Origin: Oscheius onirici
Taxonomy: Eukaryota; Nematoda; Chromadorea; Rhabditida; Rhabditidae
Assembly (NCBI GenBank): GCA_932521025.1
Contig: OW051469.1
Span: 5,282,398 to 5,346,397, forward strand
DNA: 64,000 nucleotides
Direction: 5' to 3'
Each line of letters starts with the position of its first letter. The first letter of the stretch is position 1. A program made the position numbers and the translations under genes. Shown here piece after piece: positions 11,388 through 21,816 of this stretch. The notes under the pieces were generated by a model. That model made no database searches. It was not told the origin of the DNA and was given only the letters and a program-made list of their open reading frames with translations.

Positions 11388-12890
11388 CTATCGACGATAG
11401 CTTCTTCGATCATCTCCACGACGGTGGTCGGGACGTCGGCCGCGGGAACGATCCCGACGATCACGAGATCTGGATCGACGGCGGTCGTCTCGACCACCTC
11501 GACTACCACGGTCTCTGTCGCGACGCTCAGACCTGTCTCGATCAGAACTGAAAATGAAAGAATTGAAAGATTCTGAGACAGACTTACTCTTTATCGCCTT
11601 CTCTCTTCTTTCTTCTCTCGTCTCTTTCTTTTTCTTTGTCTTCCGACTGTTTCCGGAAGCGTTCCTGTAAAGACAATTTTTTTCTGGATTCGAGGAGAAT
11701 GAGACAAAATAAGGGGCACCTGTCTGGCTTCTGAAGCGTAGAATATGTGTAACCTGTTGTTTGACCTGTTCAATTTTTATGAATTTGGCTCGAAAATGGA
11801 CGTTTTTGATCGAAATGTTTGAGAGGTACCTGTTTGGCTTCTAGAAGGGGGCTGTAGATTGAGACCCAAAAAGAGATGGTAAAAATAAGAGCTTTTGTCT
11901 CAATTCTGAAATTCGGCAACTCGACTGACCTTCAGCTCTTTGATTGTAACCTGAATTTTGGCGAAGCCCATGTGCATCTTGCCCATCAGATGTTCTTCTA
12001 CGCGGACCTGAGCATCGTTCCGGATCAACATGGAGCCACAGACGTCGCAGACCTGATTTGGAGCAATAACAGAGATTGGAAGATATCAGACTCACTTCTT
12101 TCTGTCGATTTTCAGCCTCCTGAAGCATTGGAGCCAAGGCTGGAGCGATGGAGAAGGCAATCTCTGGAGGAGTTTCCATTTTCTACAAAGTTTTACTGTG
12201 TTTTACTGCTAAGAACTAACCAAAAGTAGGGATTGCTTCGACTGTTCCAAGACTTCACTCTGTTTGACCAGAGTCAATGTTGTCGTTACATCATTTCTAG
12301 CTCCGGCCTCTTCGGTCGCCTTCATCACTCGTTGGATGTCGGCTTCTACCAGAGCCAGTTCAGCTTTGATCCCTGCGACTCTCTCCTCTTCTCGTTTCTA
12401 AGACAATTGTGTTATGAAAAACTATCTGGTTTCACCTGTGCCATCACATCCGTATGACTCAGCTTCTCCTTATTCCGTTTGATTCTTCTCTGATTGTCGT
12501 CCTCCAGTCGGATCAAAAAGCGCAAAAAGTCCTGTTCAAAGCCCATTTTCTCAAACGAAGAACTGGTTGGGTACTCTAATCTGAGTTTGTCATCGTGGAT
12601 TTTCGGACAAGCACCTAAACACTTTTTGATAAAATTAATATGAAGAAATCTAACCGAGATCTGCCTTCGTATTGACAAACATTTCATGAGGACAGTACCC
12701 GACGATGTAGTACCGACAAATATTGGGATCCTGAACATCGTATTATGCTTTTTCTGTTTTGATAAAATGTCTGACGAATCTGAAGAAAGCTTACATCATA
12801 AGTAACAGTGAGATCAGTTCCGATATCCAGATTCCTTTTGGAGCCCATGAGCTCGTCGAGCATGGCTGCCATTGCGTCTCGGGCTGACAT
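11388..12890 (-). CDS. LUC7-like U1 snRNP-associated splicing factor
   Basis: Complete gene. The start at 12890 (MSARDAMAAMLDELMGSKRN) lies behind a TTTTTCAG acceptor. The first zinc finger is CCCH-type (ICRYYIVGYCPHEMF ... GACPKIHDDKLRLEY). Then come FEKMGFEQDFLRFLIRLEDD, a long coiled coil (KREEERVAGIKAELALVEAD), and a second finger (CDVCGSMLIRND ... EEHLMGKMHMGF). An acidic-basic KEKERDERRKREG exon follows. The C-terminus is rich in RS/RD dipeptides (RRRSRSRDRRDRSRGRRPDH) and ends RRSYRR, TAG at 11388-11390. The family contacts U1 snRNP and influences 5' splice-site choice in the nucleus. It is head-to-head with the glucokinase gene, about 300 bp apart. Confidence 0.92.
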
Positions 12891-13186
12891 GATCCTTCAG
12901 AGTCGACTGACTGAAAAAGGTGGGTTTCGACGATTGAAAAAAAGCAGAAAAGCTAGACTGAAATCGATACAAATTTAAAGCAAGAAAAGAAGAAAACGCC
13001 GCGCTTTGGGGAAATTAGGTACGTAGGATCGGGCTACAGTATACGAAAATCCGAGAGAGAAAAAAGAATTGTTGTTTGTTGTTTTGGTCGGTTCAAAAGA
13101 GCAAAATGGGGAAGATCGATTGCGAGAGAGAGACCGGAGAAAATAACAGGTCCTACGTCTGCTAGAGTTTTCAAGTATTTTATAAA
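12891..13186. promoter_or_regulatory. divergent intergenic region, LUC7-like / ADP-glucokinase
   Basis: A 296 bp gap separates two divergent start codons and must hold both promoters. A TTTTTCAG acceptor for the minus-strand gene lies near 12910. The centre has GAGAGAGAGA-type purine runs near 13120. No TATA box is evident. Confidence 0.45.
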
Positions 13187-16100
13187 ATGATAGGAGAACG
13201 ACTATTATTTGCGCCTTGCCATAGACAACTACGATGGGCTGTATTCTTTTTTAGTCTACCCTTCCTTTATAGGTAAAGATTTGTTTATCTATTTCTAACA
13301 AAGCTAAAAAGCAGGATCCTATTATTTTCAGTCGAATACACAGCGGCTACTACCATCGAAGCGCCCAGACCATTGAGCAGGCAATGGGACAGGCCTGGGA
13401 CGACGAGATCACACAACCAGGCTCAACTTTTAAAAAGGTCGTAGTTGGGTGAGTTTTGTCTAGAAATACATGGTCCTTTCTCCAAAGAACACTGATATCT
13501 TCAAAAAATAAGCCTTTAGGTTCAACTGTAACGTAGATCTGGTAGCTCCAGGTGTTCGACTAATCGAGTCTCTAAACACGACCTGTGACGAGTCCAAAAG
13601 CCACGAGACGATAGATTCTTTACCAGAACTTCACGAGACTTTTGCCTATTTCTTCCAGAAGGGAGCGGCTGCCGAGAGGTTGGTTTAATGAGTACAGAAG
13701 TTTACTGGAAACTCAGATACGTAACATCGGCAGACGTCTTCAGCACCCTGGTCAAAACGGCTGAGAAAACGAGAAAATCACATCGTCAGCTCGGAGGCAA
13801 TGCTGCCATCATGGCGGAGAGGATAGCTTCCAGCTTTCCGACAACAGATGTGGGTTCTTGAAAATTGTTAAAATGGGACAGGGAAGAAGGTGAAAGGGAG
13901 AAGGGCAATGGGAAAAATAGAACTGGGGAGAAGGGAAACTGGAGAGAAAGGCGAGGGGAAAGAGAACAGGGGGTAGTGGAGAAGTGCACCGGGAAGGTAA
14001 GGACGGAGGAGATGGGGCAATGACATGCGCTCATCTACTATGAAAGCTAACGTGGAAGAACAAAAAAAAGAAAGCATACAGGGCTTTTGTGCCTGCAGCT
14101 ATGAAACACGACTATCACTGATTAAATTGAGGCAAAATTCTTCGATAGACATCCACATGAGCTCGGAGTTCGGTCAGAAGAATCAATGTCGTCTACAGCC
14201 CTGGGTAGCTTCCAGTAGTCTCTGAAAGAAGAGTGAGAGAGAAAACTGCGACTGCCTGCACATTTTGACTAAATTTCTGCGCATAAAACGTGGATTTTTT
14301 GCGCATATTCAGAGCACTATCAGTCTTCCCTAGTGGCTTCAAGGGTTTCCAAGAACTGTAACAAACACCGCTATGGATTCAAGGACTACCCAAGGAACCG
14401 GGGAGACCGAGCACGACACCGTCTTGACGATGGTTGTTAACAAGTGGCGGATTAACCAGGTAGCTGGCATTGTTACAGTCTCTCCGCCGAATATAAAAAA
14501 CGCAGGGAAATTTGAAGCTAAACTGCTACTGTAACAGGGTTGGGCGAGCGGTCGCGCTCGCACCGCGTGCAGCTTATGGTGCGTCGCTGGCGCTCGCATG
14601 CGAGCACAAAATTTGAAAATGCTCGCGCTCGCGCTCGCGGTGCGAGCAGAGCTGTGCTCGCGAGCAAGCTGCGAGCAGTGGGTCCCACCACGATCTGATA
14701 AAAATTTTTGCCGATTTTGAAAAATGTCTTCAATGTTGCTTCTCCTTTTTCGAATTCTTTCTTTTTTATTGCTTTGTTTTCATTGTTATTTTAATGGTTT
14801 ATCGTTCGTTTTATACAGTTTTGGCATAAAAAATTAAACTCCTCGCCCTGCTGAAAATGTCGCAATATGATCCATATTTCGAAAAATGCGGCGAAGAGTA
14901 CAAATGTAAAATTTGTGGCCATACGATGGCTAAAACAGGAAGAACAACTACTTCACGAATGAGACATCTCAGCACAAAGCATAGGACCGAATTCGGTAAG
15001 GTTAGAACAATCTCATTTCATATTTTTCACGTATATATTGTAGATGACAGCTGACGTTGCCAACAACAATGCGAAAAAGCGTAAATTAGAGTTTAATATC
15101 CCTGGAACACGTTCTCCTCTCCGTGAATCGCCTGCTCAGGTAAATTCCTTATCTTTCATTGTAAAAAATTTATAGCAGACTAAAATTACGGAAGTTTTCA
15201 CAAAATGGGACTGCCAGTCGTCGATGTCATTAAAACAAGATCTTCTTGTTGCTCTACTAATAACTGACGAAGCACTTCCGCTCTCTTTCGTGGATTCTCA
15301 GAATTTCCGCAAGATTCTGACGATTCTCAACCCCCGATACCAGTTCGTTTTAACTTTGACGGATTTTTGTTAATTTGTTTCTAGAATCCGATCAAGAAAT
15401 GTGTTCACAACTACAATTTTGCCTTCCCTTTTCGAAGAAGCCAAACAAATTATCAAGTCCGAGCTGAAAGACGCTGCATTCGCCCTCACCCTGGATGGTT
15501 GGACATCAAAAGACTGCAAACATAGTCTCATGGCCGTTACTGGTCGTTTTTTCCTGGTGAGAGACGGGGAGTATACGATGGAAAGCCTTGTCAAGAAGTT
15601 TGGACGTCCAACTTTTCACTGTTTAGCCCATAATATTCAGTTGGTTAGTTTATACTTTCGTTTTTCTAGTTACATCACTGCTTTTAGGCTCAAAGATGCT
15701 CTTGATAAATTTCCTGAGTTTGACCAAATCGTAGCGAAAATAAAAAAAGTAACCACGAAGCTGTCCAAGAGCCACAAATCCCAGTTGGAATTCGCCAAAA
15801 AAACTTTTGGAAAATGATCTCAAACCGAATCAGCTGAAAAAATATACATTTTCTGTGTACATAATTCCATATTTTTCTTCAGTCGACTCCAGTTAGATGG
15901 TCAAGTCTATATGCAATGTTGGACAGTTTTGTGGTTTCAAAGTCTGGCATTATCGCCTATCAGGTGGAACAAGGCGACAACAATTTGATGATTCAAGGAC
16001 ATGAATGGAACAGTATTTCCGACGCCCTATTGAAGCCAATTGCTGAAGCGATAACGACCATCCAAAGTCGTTTTTAAGCACCGGCCATGGTGATCATTCC

Positions 16101-19100
16101 AGTTACGAGGGTTCTGCAGAACTCTTTTTTCTCTGCAAATTCACAACCTGAGACTTTCTTCCAAAATGCGCAGTAAGTGGTTCACATCCTTTAATAATCT
16201 TTCTTAGAAAATCTTTACATGATACGCTCTCAACTCGCTTCAACAAGTATCATTACGATGAGAATTTTCAACTTGCTACCGCCGTTGACCCAAGATTTCG
16301 AGCAACTTACAATATTCTTCATCCCAAAGTTAGTTTTGCTCCCTTTGACTTTCATGGCTGTCTCTTATGAATGGAGAAGATATCAACGATTGGAACCCGC
16401 CCTCACCTCCCCCTGATGCCGAAGTACCGAACTTATTCGATGACTTTGTGCGCTCACATGGTGATAGAATGGTTCCAAATCCCGAGATGCCAGCAAACGA
16501 GAAAAGGAAAATAGCAGAAAAAGTTAGTTATTACAGATAAAACTAGTTTTGGTTTTGTTTAGGAAGCTGAATTGTTTTTTTTCAACGCGCCCGAATAGAA
16601 ATCTGGATCCGTATACGTTCTGGAAGGACGAGGACAATCGGGTCCGTTACCCCAACATTCGCAAAATTGCCCGTTCGACGCTTTGTGCTCCTTCAACAAG
16701 CAGCGAGTCGGAGAGAGTCTTCTCTGCAGCACGTCTCATAACGACCGATCTCCGTAACAGACTGTCTTCAGACAACTTGAAAATGACTTTGTTTGTTAAC
16801 CTTAACAGTCACCTCCTAAAAAGTGGCTGAAAATTTATTCTGTTCTCCGTAGAACCACTGTGGTGTTCTTCTTTTCAAATCAATAAAATCGTTGTTTTTC
16901 ATTTTTCACTAAGTTTTTGCTCGCGCTCGCATGCAAGCAAAAAATCTGCTCGTGCTCGCACAAAAAATCGCTGCTCGCCCAACCCTGCACTGAAAACAAA
17001 ACGGAAGACGTCACCTGGTAGACAGAGAGGCAAAAGAGACGAGATCACAGGATGCTCACATCGGAAGAACGAATACTCTTCGAGTTTGAAGACTTGACAA
17101 TTCCTTGATAAGACATCTTTGTGGATAGGAACCGTTGAAGGGCCGATAGACTTCAAACATCATGGCTTGCGATATATTAGCATTCCCTGGCAATCACAGT
17201 TAGATCCAGTATTTCATCCACGGTCATCGTGGTTCTCGTTCCAGAGTTCGGGCTGCCAATGTTCATAGGATACAACACGCTTCCAGTTTTTTGCGTATCC
17301 AGATAGTTCAATTCTTTTCCAGAGGATGAGATATATAGGTCGTGTTCAATCTCTGAAAAATCCAGAACCAAGAGAGAACTTATAAACTCGTATCTGTCTA
17401 ACAATCAGTCGAACAATTTCAAATTTCGCGCAGGATCCGAGAACTATCAGTCTTCCCTAGTGGTCCCGAGGGTTTCCAAAATCTGTACCAAACACCGCTG
17501 TGGATTCAAGAAGTACCCTCAGAACCGGGAAGACCGAGCATGACAAACCATCTTGACGATGGCTGCTGCAAGTGGCGGATTCACAAGCAAGCTGTCATAT
17601 TGCATTGCAGTCTCTTTACCGAATATATAACGCAGAAAAATGGGTGGCACTACTGCTCGCATTGTGAACAAGGAAAAATACACTGACCTTGGTAGAGTAG
17701 AGAAGGCGATCATCCAGAGGGGCAGTGCATCGAAGACTGGAGTCTCTCAGAAGCGTAAAACTTGACAAGTCAATTACAACTACTGTAAACTTGAGATCTT
17801 GACAAAACCTGACAAGTTAAAGCCAAAAACTTAAAATCTTTCATCCAAGGTTTTTTTTCGAAGCACTTGCTTTCAGGTGTATCTGGTCGGGCCGATTGGA
17901 CCTCGAAGTCAGGCTCTGCTCCACCCAGCAGTGAAACGAGCCAACTCTACACGAATTGTCAAAGACGAGCTTCACGTGATTCTCGAATACAAACAGGGGG
18001 AGATTTTGGCGGATTGGGTCTCACCAAGCAGTAGCAGCTTCATCACCAGTCACGATGTGTTCAGTGGGTCCACGCTGGTCATGGAAATGTTATTCAAGTC
18101 TGTCAGTCAATTCAAGCCGGACCTGGTAATCGTAGCAGGGGTTCATTTGCTCGAATACCAAGTGAGTGACAGAAATTAATCAGTAAGTTTCGTTTTTAGG
18201 CCAAGGAGGCAAGAATGGACAAGCTGCAATTGTTGCGACGGAACATTCTTCAAATTTCACCAAAGGTAACGTTTTATGGTAGAAAACAAACCAGAAACTT
18301 CTAGGTTCCGATTCATCTAGAAGTTGGTCGTAGTCTAGGAGACGGAGAGTTCCTAACACTGTTTGTCACAAAGGTTTCCCCAACTTTATATTATTACAAC
18401 TTTATACTTTCCAGATAATTCCACATATCGACTCACTAGGTATCAATGAACAAGAACTGGCCTATCTTTGTCACATGACTGGTGGTCCCTACATGGACGA
18501 GTACCCGATTCAGGCTGGCACAACTCATCCACACAAGGTTTTTGTGAATTTTATCAAAAAGAGACTGAACCCTAGGTTGTGGAAATGCTCTTCTGGCTGA
18601 TGAAGACGTTCGGAAGAGACGTGAAAGATCCGAACTCGGCGAACAGCAAACACCGACTACAAAGGATCCACTTCCATTGCATGACCTACCACATTATGGT
18701 ACGTTTTTCTAATTTTATTGATTGTGACGGGAGCCCATTTCAGGTCAGCGTCGGTACGGACTGGTCAAATTTGGCGGCAGCTCTGGCAGCCGGAGCCAGA
18801 ATAGCCGGAAAGATTTCGTGTAACATGGAAAATACGCATCTTTCGGATGTTCTGGAACTCCGAATGAGTCACTCTTTCCCATTAGACAAGCACATTGGAA
18901 AAACGTACAACTTCGATCCGCACAAGTAAGAATATTATCCCGGACCTTTTAAAATGTCATTTCAGTCCTCTGGTCAGCTGGCTACGAGACGACGTCGTCT
19001 TTGTTTTTACACCAGTTCTTGTCTGCAAGTATCCTGCGAAGACAGTAGGAATCGATGACTTGATATCCGCTACAGCTCTCATGCATTCGAATTTTTATAG

Positions 19101-19119
19101 ATTCCAGAACTGGAAGTAA
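13187..19119 (+). CDS. ADP-dependent glucokinase (ADPGK)
   Basis: Phosphorylates glucose using ADP; animal homologues are ER-associated. Exon 1 (13187-13272) encodes a signal or anchor segment (LRWAVFFFSLPFLYR). Exons 2-4 (13332-13448, 13520-13678, 13717-13849) encode VVVGFNCNVDLVAPGV, FFQKGAAAERYV and HRQLGGNAAIMAERIA, matching the GGNA substrate region. After a 4027 bp intron, exon 5 starts at 17877 (VYLVGPIGPRSQALLHP, LHVILEYKQGE, FKPDLVIVAGVHLLEYQ). Later exons give IHFHCMTYHIM, LAAALAAGARIAG, FTPVLVCKYPAKTVGIDDLI and stop 19117-19119. The usual GxGD catalytic motif reads GIDD, keeping the aspartate but losing the second glycine. An AATAAA signal follows at about 19143. The large intron holds a hAT element and two repeat copies. 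Confidence 0.9.
13868..14010. repeat. purine-rich tract in ADPGK intron 4
   Basis: About 140 bases are almost wholly A and G on the plus strand, with irregular GGGAGAAGGG, GGGGAAAGAG and GGGACAGGG units. A comparable pyrimidine-rich stretch lies at 53040-53150. It could form triplex DNA or be a decayed minisatellite. Confidence 0.5.
14296..14534. repeat. dispersed repeat family A, copy 2 (target of hAT)
   Basis: Shares long blocks with copy 3 of the same intron: CTATCAGTCTTCCCTAGTGG, GGGTTTCCAA, ACAAACACCGCTATGGATTC, CTTGACGATGG, GTGGCGGATT. It is cut at 14534 by the hAT terminal repeat; copy-3-like sequence may resume after 16988. Confidence 0.6.
14535..16987 (+). mobile_element. hAT-superfamily DNA transposon, about 2.45 kb, decayed
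   Basis: The ends are CAGGGTTGGGCGAGC (14535) and its complement GCTCGCCCAACCCTG (ending 16987), a 15 bp terminal inverted repeat of hAT type. The flanking 8-mers TACTGTAA and CACTGAAA match at 6 of 8 positions, as expected of an old 8 bp target duplication. Both subterminal regions (14545-14680 and 16914-16980) are tiled with GCTCGC/GCGAGC words in both orientations. The internal transposase reads on the plus strand. The element lies in an ADPGK intron in the sense orientation. Confidence 0.85.
14857..16830 (+). pseudogene. hAT transposase with BED zinc finger, degenerate
   Basis: The first exon (MSQYDPYFEKCGEEYKCKIC, then HTMAKTGRTTTSRMRHLSTK) is a BED-type C2H2 finger. It splices over a short GTAAGG...TTGTAG intron to MTADVANNNAKKRKLEF. 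Central blocks include ALTLDGWTSKDCKHSLMAVT and FHCLAHNIQL, the hAT DDE-fold signatures. The C-terminal dimerisation block is LDPYTFWKDEDNRVRYPNIR, STSSESERVFSAARLITTD and LRNRLSSDNLKMTLFVN. There is an in-frame TAA near 16076, and a frame change after the eight-T run near 16570 separates EAELFFF from NRNLDPYTFW. The copy is therefore probably inactive, although true spliceosomal introns inside it mean some breaks could be spliced out. Confidence 0.75.
17177..17404 (-). other. antisense exon-like open frame in the ADPGK intron
   Basis: On the minus strand an excellent acceptor (GGATTTTTCAG) opens a frame reading EIEHDLYISSSGKELNYLD, TQKTGSVLYPMNIGSPNSG, TRTTMTVDEILDLTVIAREC and stop. Amino-acid composition looks protein-like, not random. 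It could be the last exon of a nested gene or of a gene fragment. No family was recognised. Confidence 0.3.
17423..17660. repeat. dispersed repeat family A, copy 3
   Basis: In the same intron and orientation as copy 2, about 3.1 kb downstream (about 0.7 kb once the hAT element is removed). Shared blocks include CTATCAGTCTTCCCTAGTGG, GGGTTTCCAA, CAAACACCGCTGTGGATTCA, CTTGACGATGGC and AAGTGGCGGATT. Confidence 0.6.
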
Positions 19120-19496
19120 ACCAAGTTGTTGTGCTAAAACGGGAATAAAGAGATCATTTTATGTTTGAAAGGTTTTAAACGGGCACATTTTGTGTTTGAA
19201 TCGTCCAGTAGAGTCCCGCCCCCTTTTTTAGAACTTCGGGTGGTCCAGGTCGGCTCCTTCAAGGACCAGGTCCCGCCTTCTTCAGGCTTCCGAATTTAGA
19301 TTCCAGTTCCTTTGATATCGACCTGCGGTCAAACTTTATGAAGAATTTGACCTCATCTATGTCTCCAAACCTCCGTGTTGAGCAAACTTTTCCAGAATGA
19401 AAACGACCTGCTCTATATAATTACTGCTCTTGCATACTTCGTCTTACTTCCTGCCTACTATTGAAGTCCAAAGAAAGAAGAGCTATTGAGTACGCG
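19120..19496. other. intergenic after ADPGK
   Basis: Holds the ADPGK 3' end with AATAAA near 19143 and the promoter of the next plus-strand gene. A GGTCCAGGT/GGACCAGGT imperfect repeat occurs at 19232-19268. Nothing else was seen. Confidence 0.4.
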
Positions 19497-21741
19497 ATGA
19501 ATTTCTACTTGAGGCGTTTTTTCATCATAACAACAACTTGCCTCGGTGAGTACCCTCCTCGAAATTTCACGCTTCGAGGGAGGTCGAGATCGAAGAAAAG
19601 AGACGGAGAGTCTGATAGTCAAAGTTTCAGAGAAGAGTACACAATATCTCTGTTTCAGTTCAATCAGTCCTATCCGCTCTTCCTGGAGGAGACTGTGTCG
19701 AACCGTGCATCAGCGAGATGCAAAGAGTATGTTCCAGTTCTTTCCTCAACGATTTTCCCATTTTAACATTTTGACTTTTGCACAAGTGAACTTTGGGGAT
19801 TTCGACTTCAGTGCGCTTGAAATTGAAGGGTTTAAGAATTTGGAAACATTTCCTGCCTTCCAGGAACGGAATTGAGGGTGGAGGCCCTCGAAAGCCACTC
19901 GTTTTGGTTAAAAATAAGAACTTTTCCAGTCCCTGGAAGAAACGCCAATGCTCCAACAAGAACATCTTGGACAGCTAAGCTTTTCGCAACTTATAGGAGC
20001 CAGTCATAATAAGCATGTCACAGAACAGAGCTTCACTGCCATTTGCAAGTGAGTTTAGTATAAAAGGCTGGAAAATATTTGGTCTACAGGGCATACATCA
20101 CAGTGGATCAGTGTCTGGAACGGTGTGAGAAAACCTCGGAAAACTCTGGCCGAATTCGACAGACCTATGCTGGAATCCGGTTTATTTGTGTGGAACAGAA
20201 GACAGGTTCGTTTTCTTACAGGTTTCACATAAACTTTCCAATTTGGGGTAAGGTAGTTCTATCAGTAGAGAGTTAATACTAATCCGTAGTGTTTGCACAC
20301 ATTTTCTCGGGGAAATTTTCCTCCATCTTTGTGTTGCCAAATGTCACTTCCAGTTAGAGAAAACTATGTGAATTCCTGAGCATTTGTCCCATACTAATTC
20401 GTTCCATAATTCACGAAAAACGCGAGGCCCAAATTTGTCACTTGGTAGAGTAGGGGACACACTGGCAGGTCATCTCCATTTATCAACTGCGAGCATTTAT
20501 GAGCCCCCGGGGTGCCCGAAAACGATCCAATCAGGACTATTAGAACTTTCTTCAGAAGAAGGGACATGGTTTTATGGCGTAATCTGGAAGATTTAGGGGA
20601 GCACAGTTAGTTGAAAGAAGAGAGGACATGTTTTCACTGTCTCTCGGATTTATATGGAATGTGACACAGTTTTCCTAGCAATAACCACAGGCACGGTAAT
20701 GTCGTAACTTAGATTGCTCCCACCGTTTCCTTCCCGTCTTTCAAACATATTGTTTTCTTCCTTTTCACAGACTAATAGCTCCCGTCGTGAAAGCCAGTTA
20801 CGGGAGAGTGAGATGGCGTGAAGGCACCCTAATAAATCTGCGTCGACAAGACACACGATTGCCCACTTCCCGAAAAGAGAATAAGAGCAATGAGGCTCTG
20901 AGTAGCTTGATGAAGAAAAGGGGAATTTCAAAACTGTTCTATTCTTTTTCAGAATTTTTCGCGTCACTTCCATGTCTGGCCAGGTTGGTTCCTTTCATTC
21001 GATAATATAGTATTCGAAGAATTAGAATTGATATTTATTTTAAAATTGTTCGGAACATCAATTAGTTCAGTTCCTATCAGCGTCAACAACGAGTGATTTC
21101 CCAGCCTGCTCATTGTGTCATGTCCATTGCTTATTCATGACGCCTTTTGAAGGGTTTACTGGCGCACGAATGAGTGACCGAGTTCGCTACTTGAGACTAC
21201 GAGAAAGATCGAATGAACGGGGTCTTTTCCAGACAAGAATCTGTCGCCATGCAACAGTGTCAGCGACAAATCAACGAGTCTTTGGTTGCAAGTAATCGGT
21301 TCTCTCTGACTGTCATGAAGAAGGAACATCACAATTTGAGGAGCCATTTTGAGGCTCTCTGCAGGTGTTTTTTTGTTTCTTCCCTTTTAGCGCTGGTTTC
21401 AGAAAACTCGGCTCTATGATAGAATGCGTGGAACCGGTCACCAGACACGGTTGTGGAGACCAGGCTGCGGTGATGATGTTGAAGTTTATCACTGTCGGAT
21501 TCAGCAGGTACATTTTTGATAAAACCTTATATTTCTCTATTTCAGTTTCGAACAACTCTACTCCCAGCTAGGAATTTCCGATCAGCTTCCTGCCACCTGC
21601 AAGTCGCTTCTTTCCCTTCGACGTCGAATGCCCAGTGGAAGAAACACTGGCATCTCACAGAGACAAACTGACTATTTGAGTAGCAGCTCCCACTTTCTCT
21701 TCCCCTTATTGATCATACCCGTGTTTTTGTTTCGAATGTAA
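19497..21741 (+). CDS. cysteine-rich secreted or GPI-anchored protein, nematode type
   Basis: Exon 1 (ATG 19497) is a signal peptide, MNFYLRRFFIITTTCLG, ending in GTGAGT. Following exons give VQSVLSALPGGDCVEPCISE, then FSQLIGASHNKHVTEQSFTA with CK, then AYITVDQCLERCEKTSENSG. A later block carries MQQCQRQINESLVASNRF, HHNLRSHFEALCSAGF, ECVEPVTRHGCGDQAAVMML and LGISDQLPATCKSLLSL. The C-terminus LSSSSHFLFPLLIIPVFLFR M is hydrophobic with a preceding serine run, like a GPI-attachment signal or membrane anchor; TAA is at 21739-21741. Spacing of cysteines in two similar halves recalls nematode extracellular domains such as CPG4 or DUF19; this is inference. Exons between about 20180 and 21230 are not resolved. 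The gene converges on the str receptor 76 bp away. Confidence 0.6.
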
Positions 21742-21816
21742 CTGAACTGTTAGACTCAAAATGGCTAAACCTAGAATGCTCAAAATTGTATTACTATGAT
21801 ATTCAATACACGAGAA

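Noticed and set aside
16899-17156. Minus frame crossing the hAT 3' end
   Set aside because: Half of it is the GCTCGC-tiled terminus; the open frame is a by-product of the repeat.
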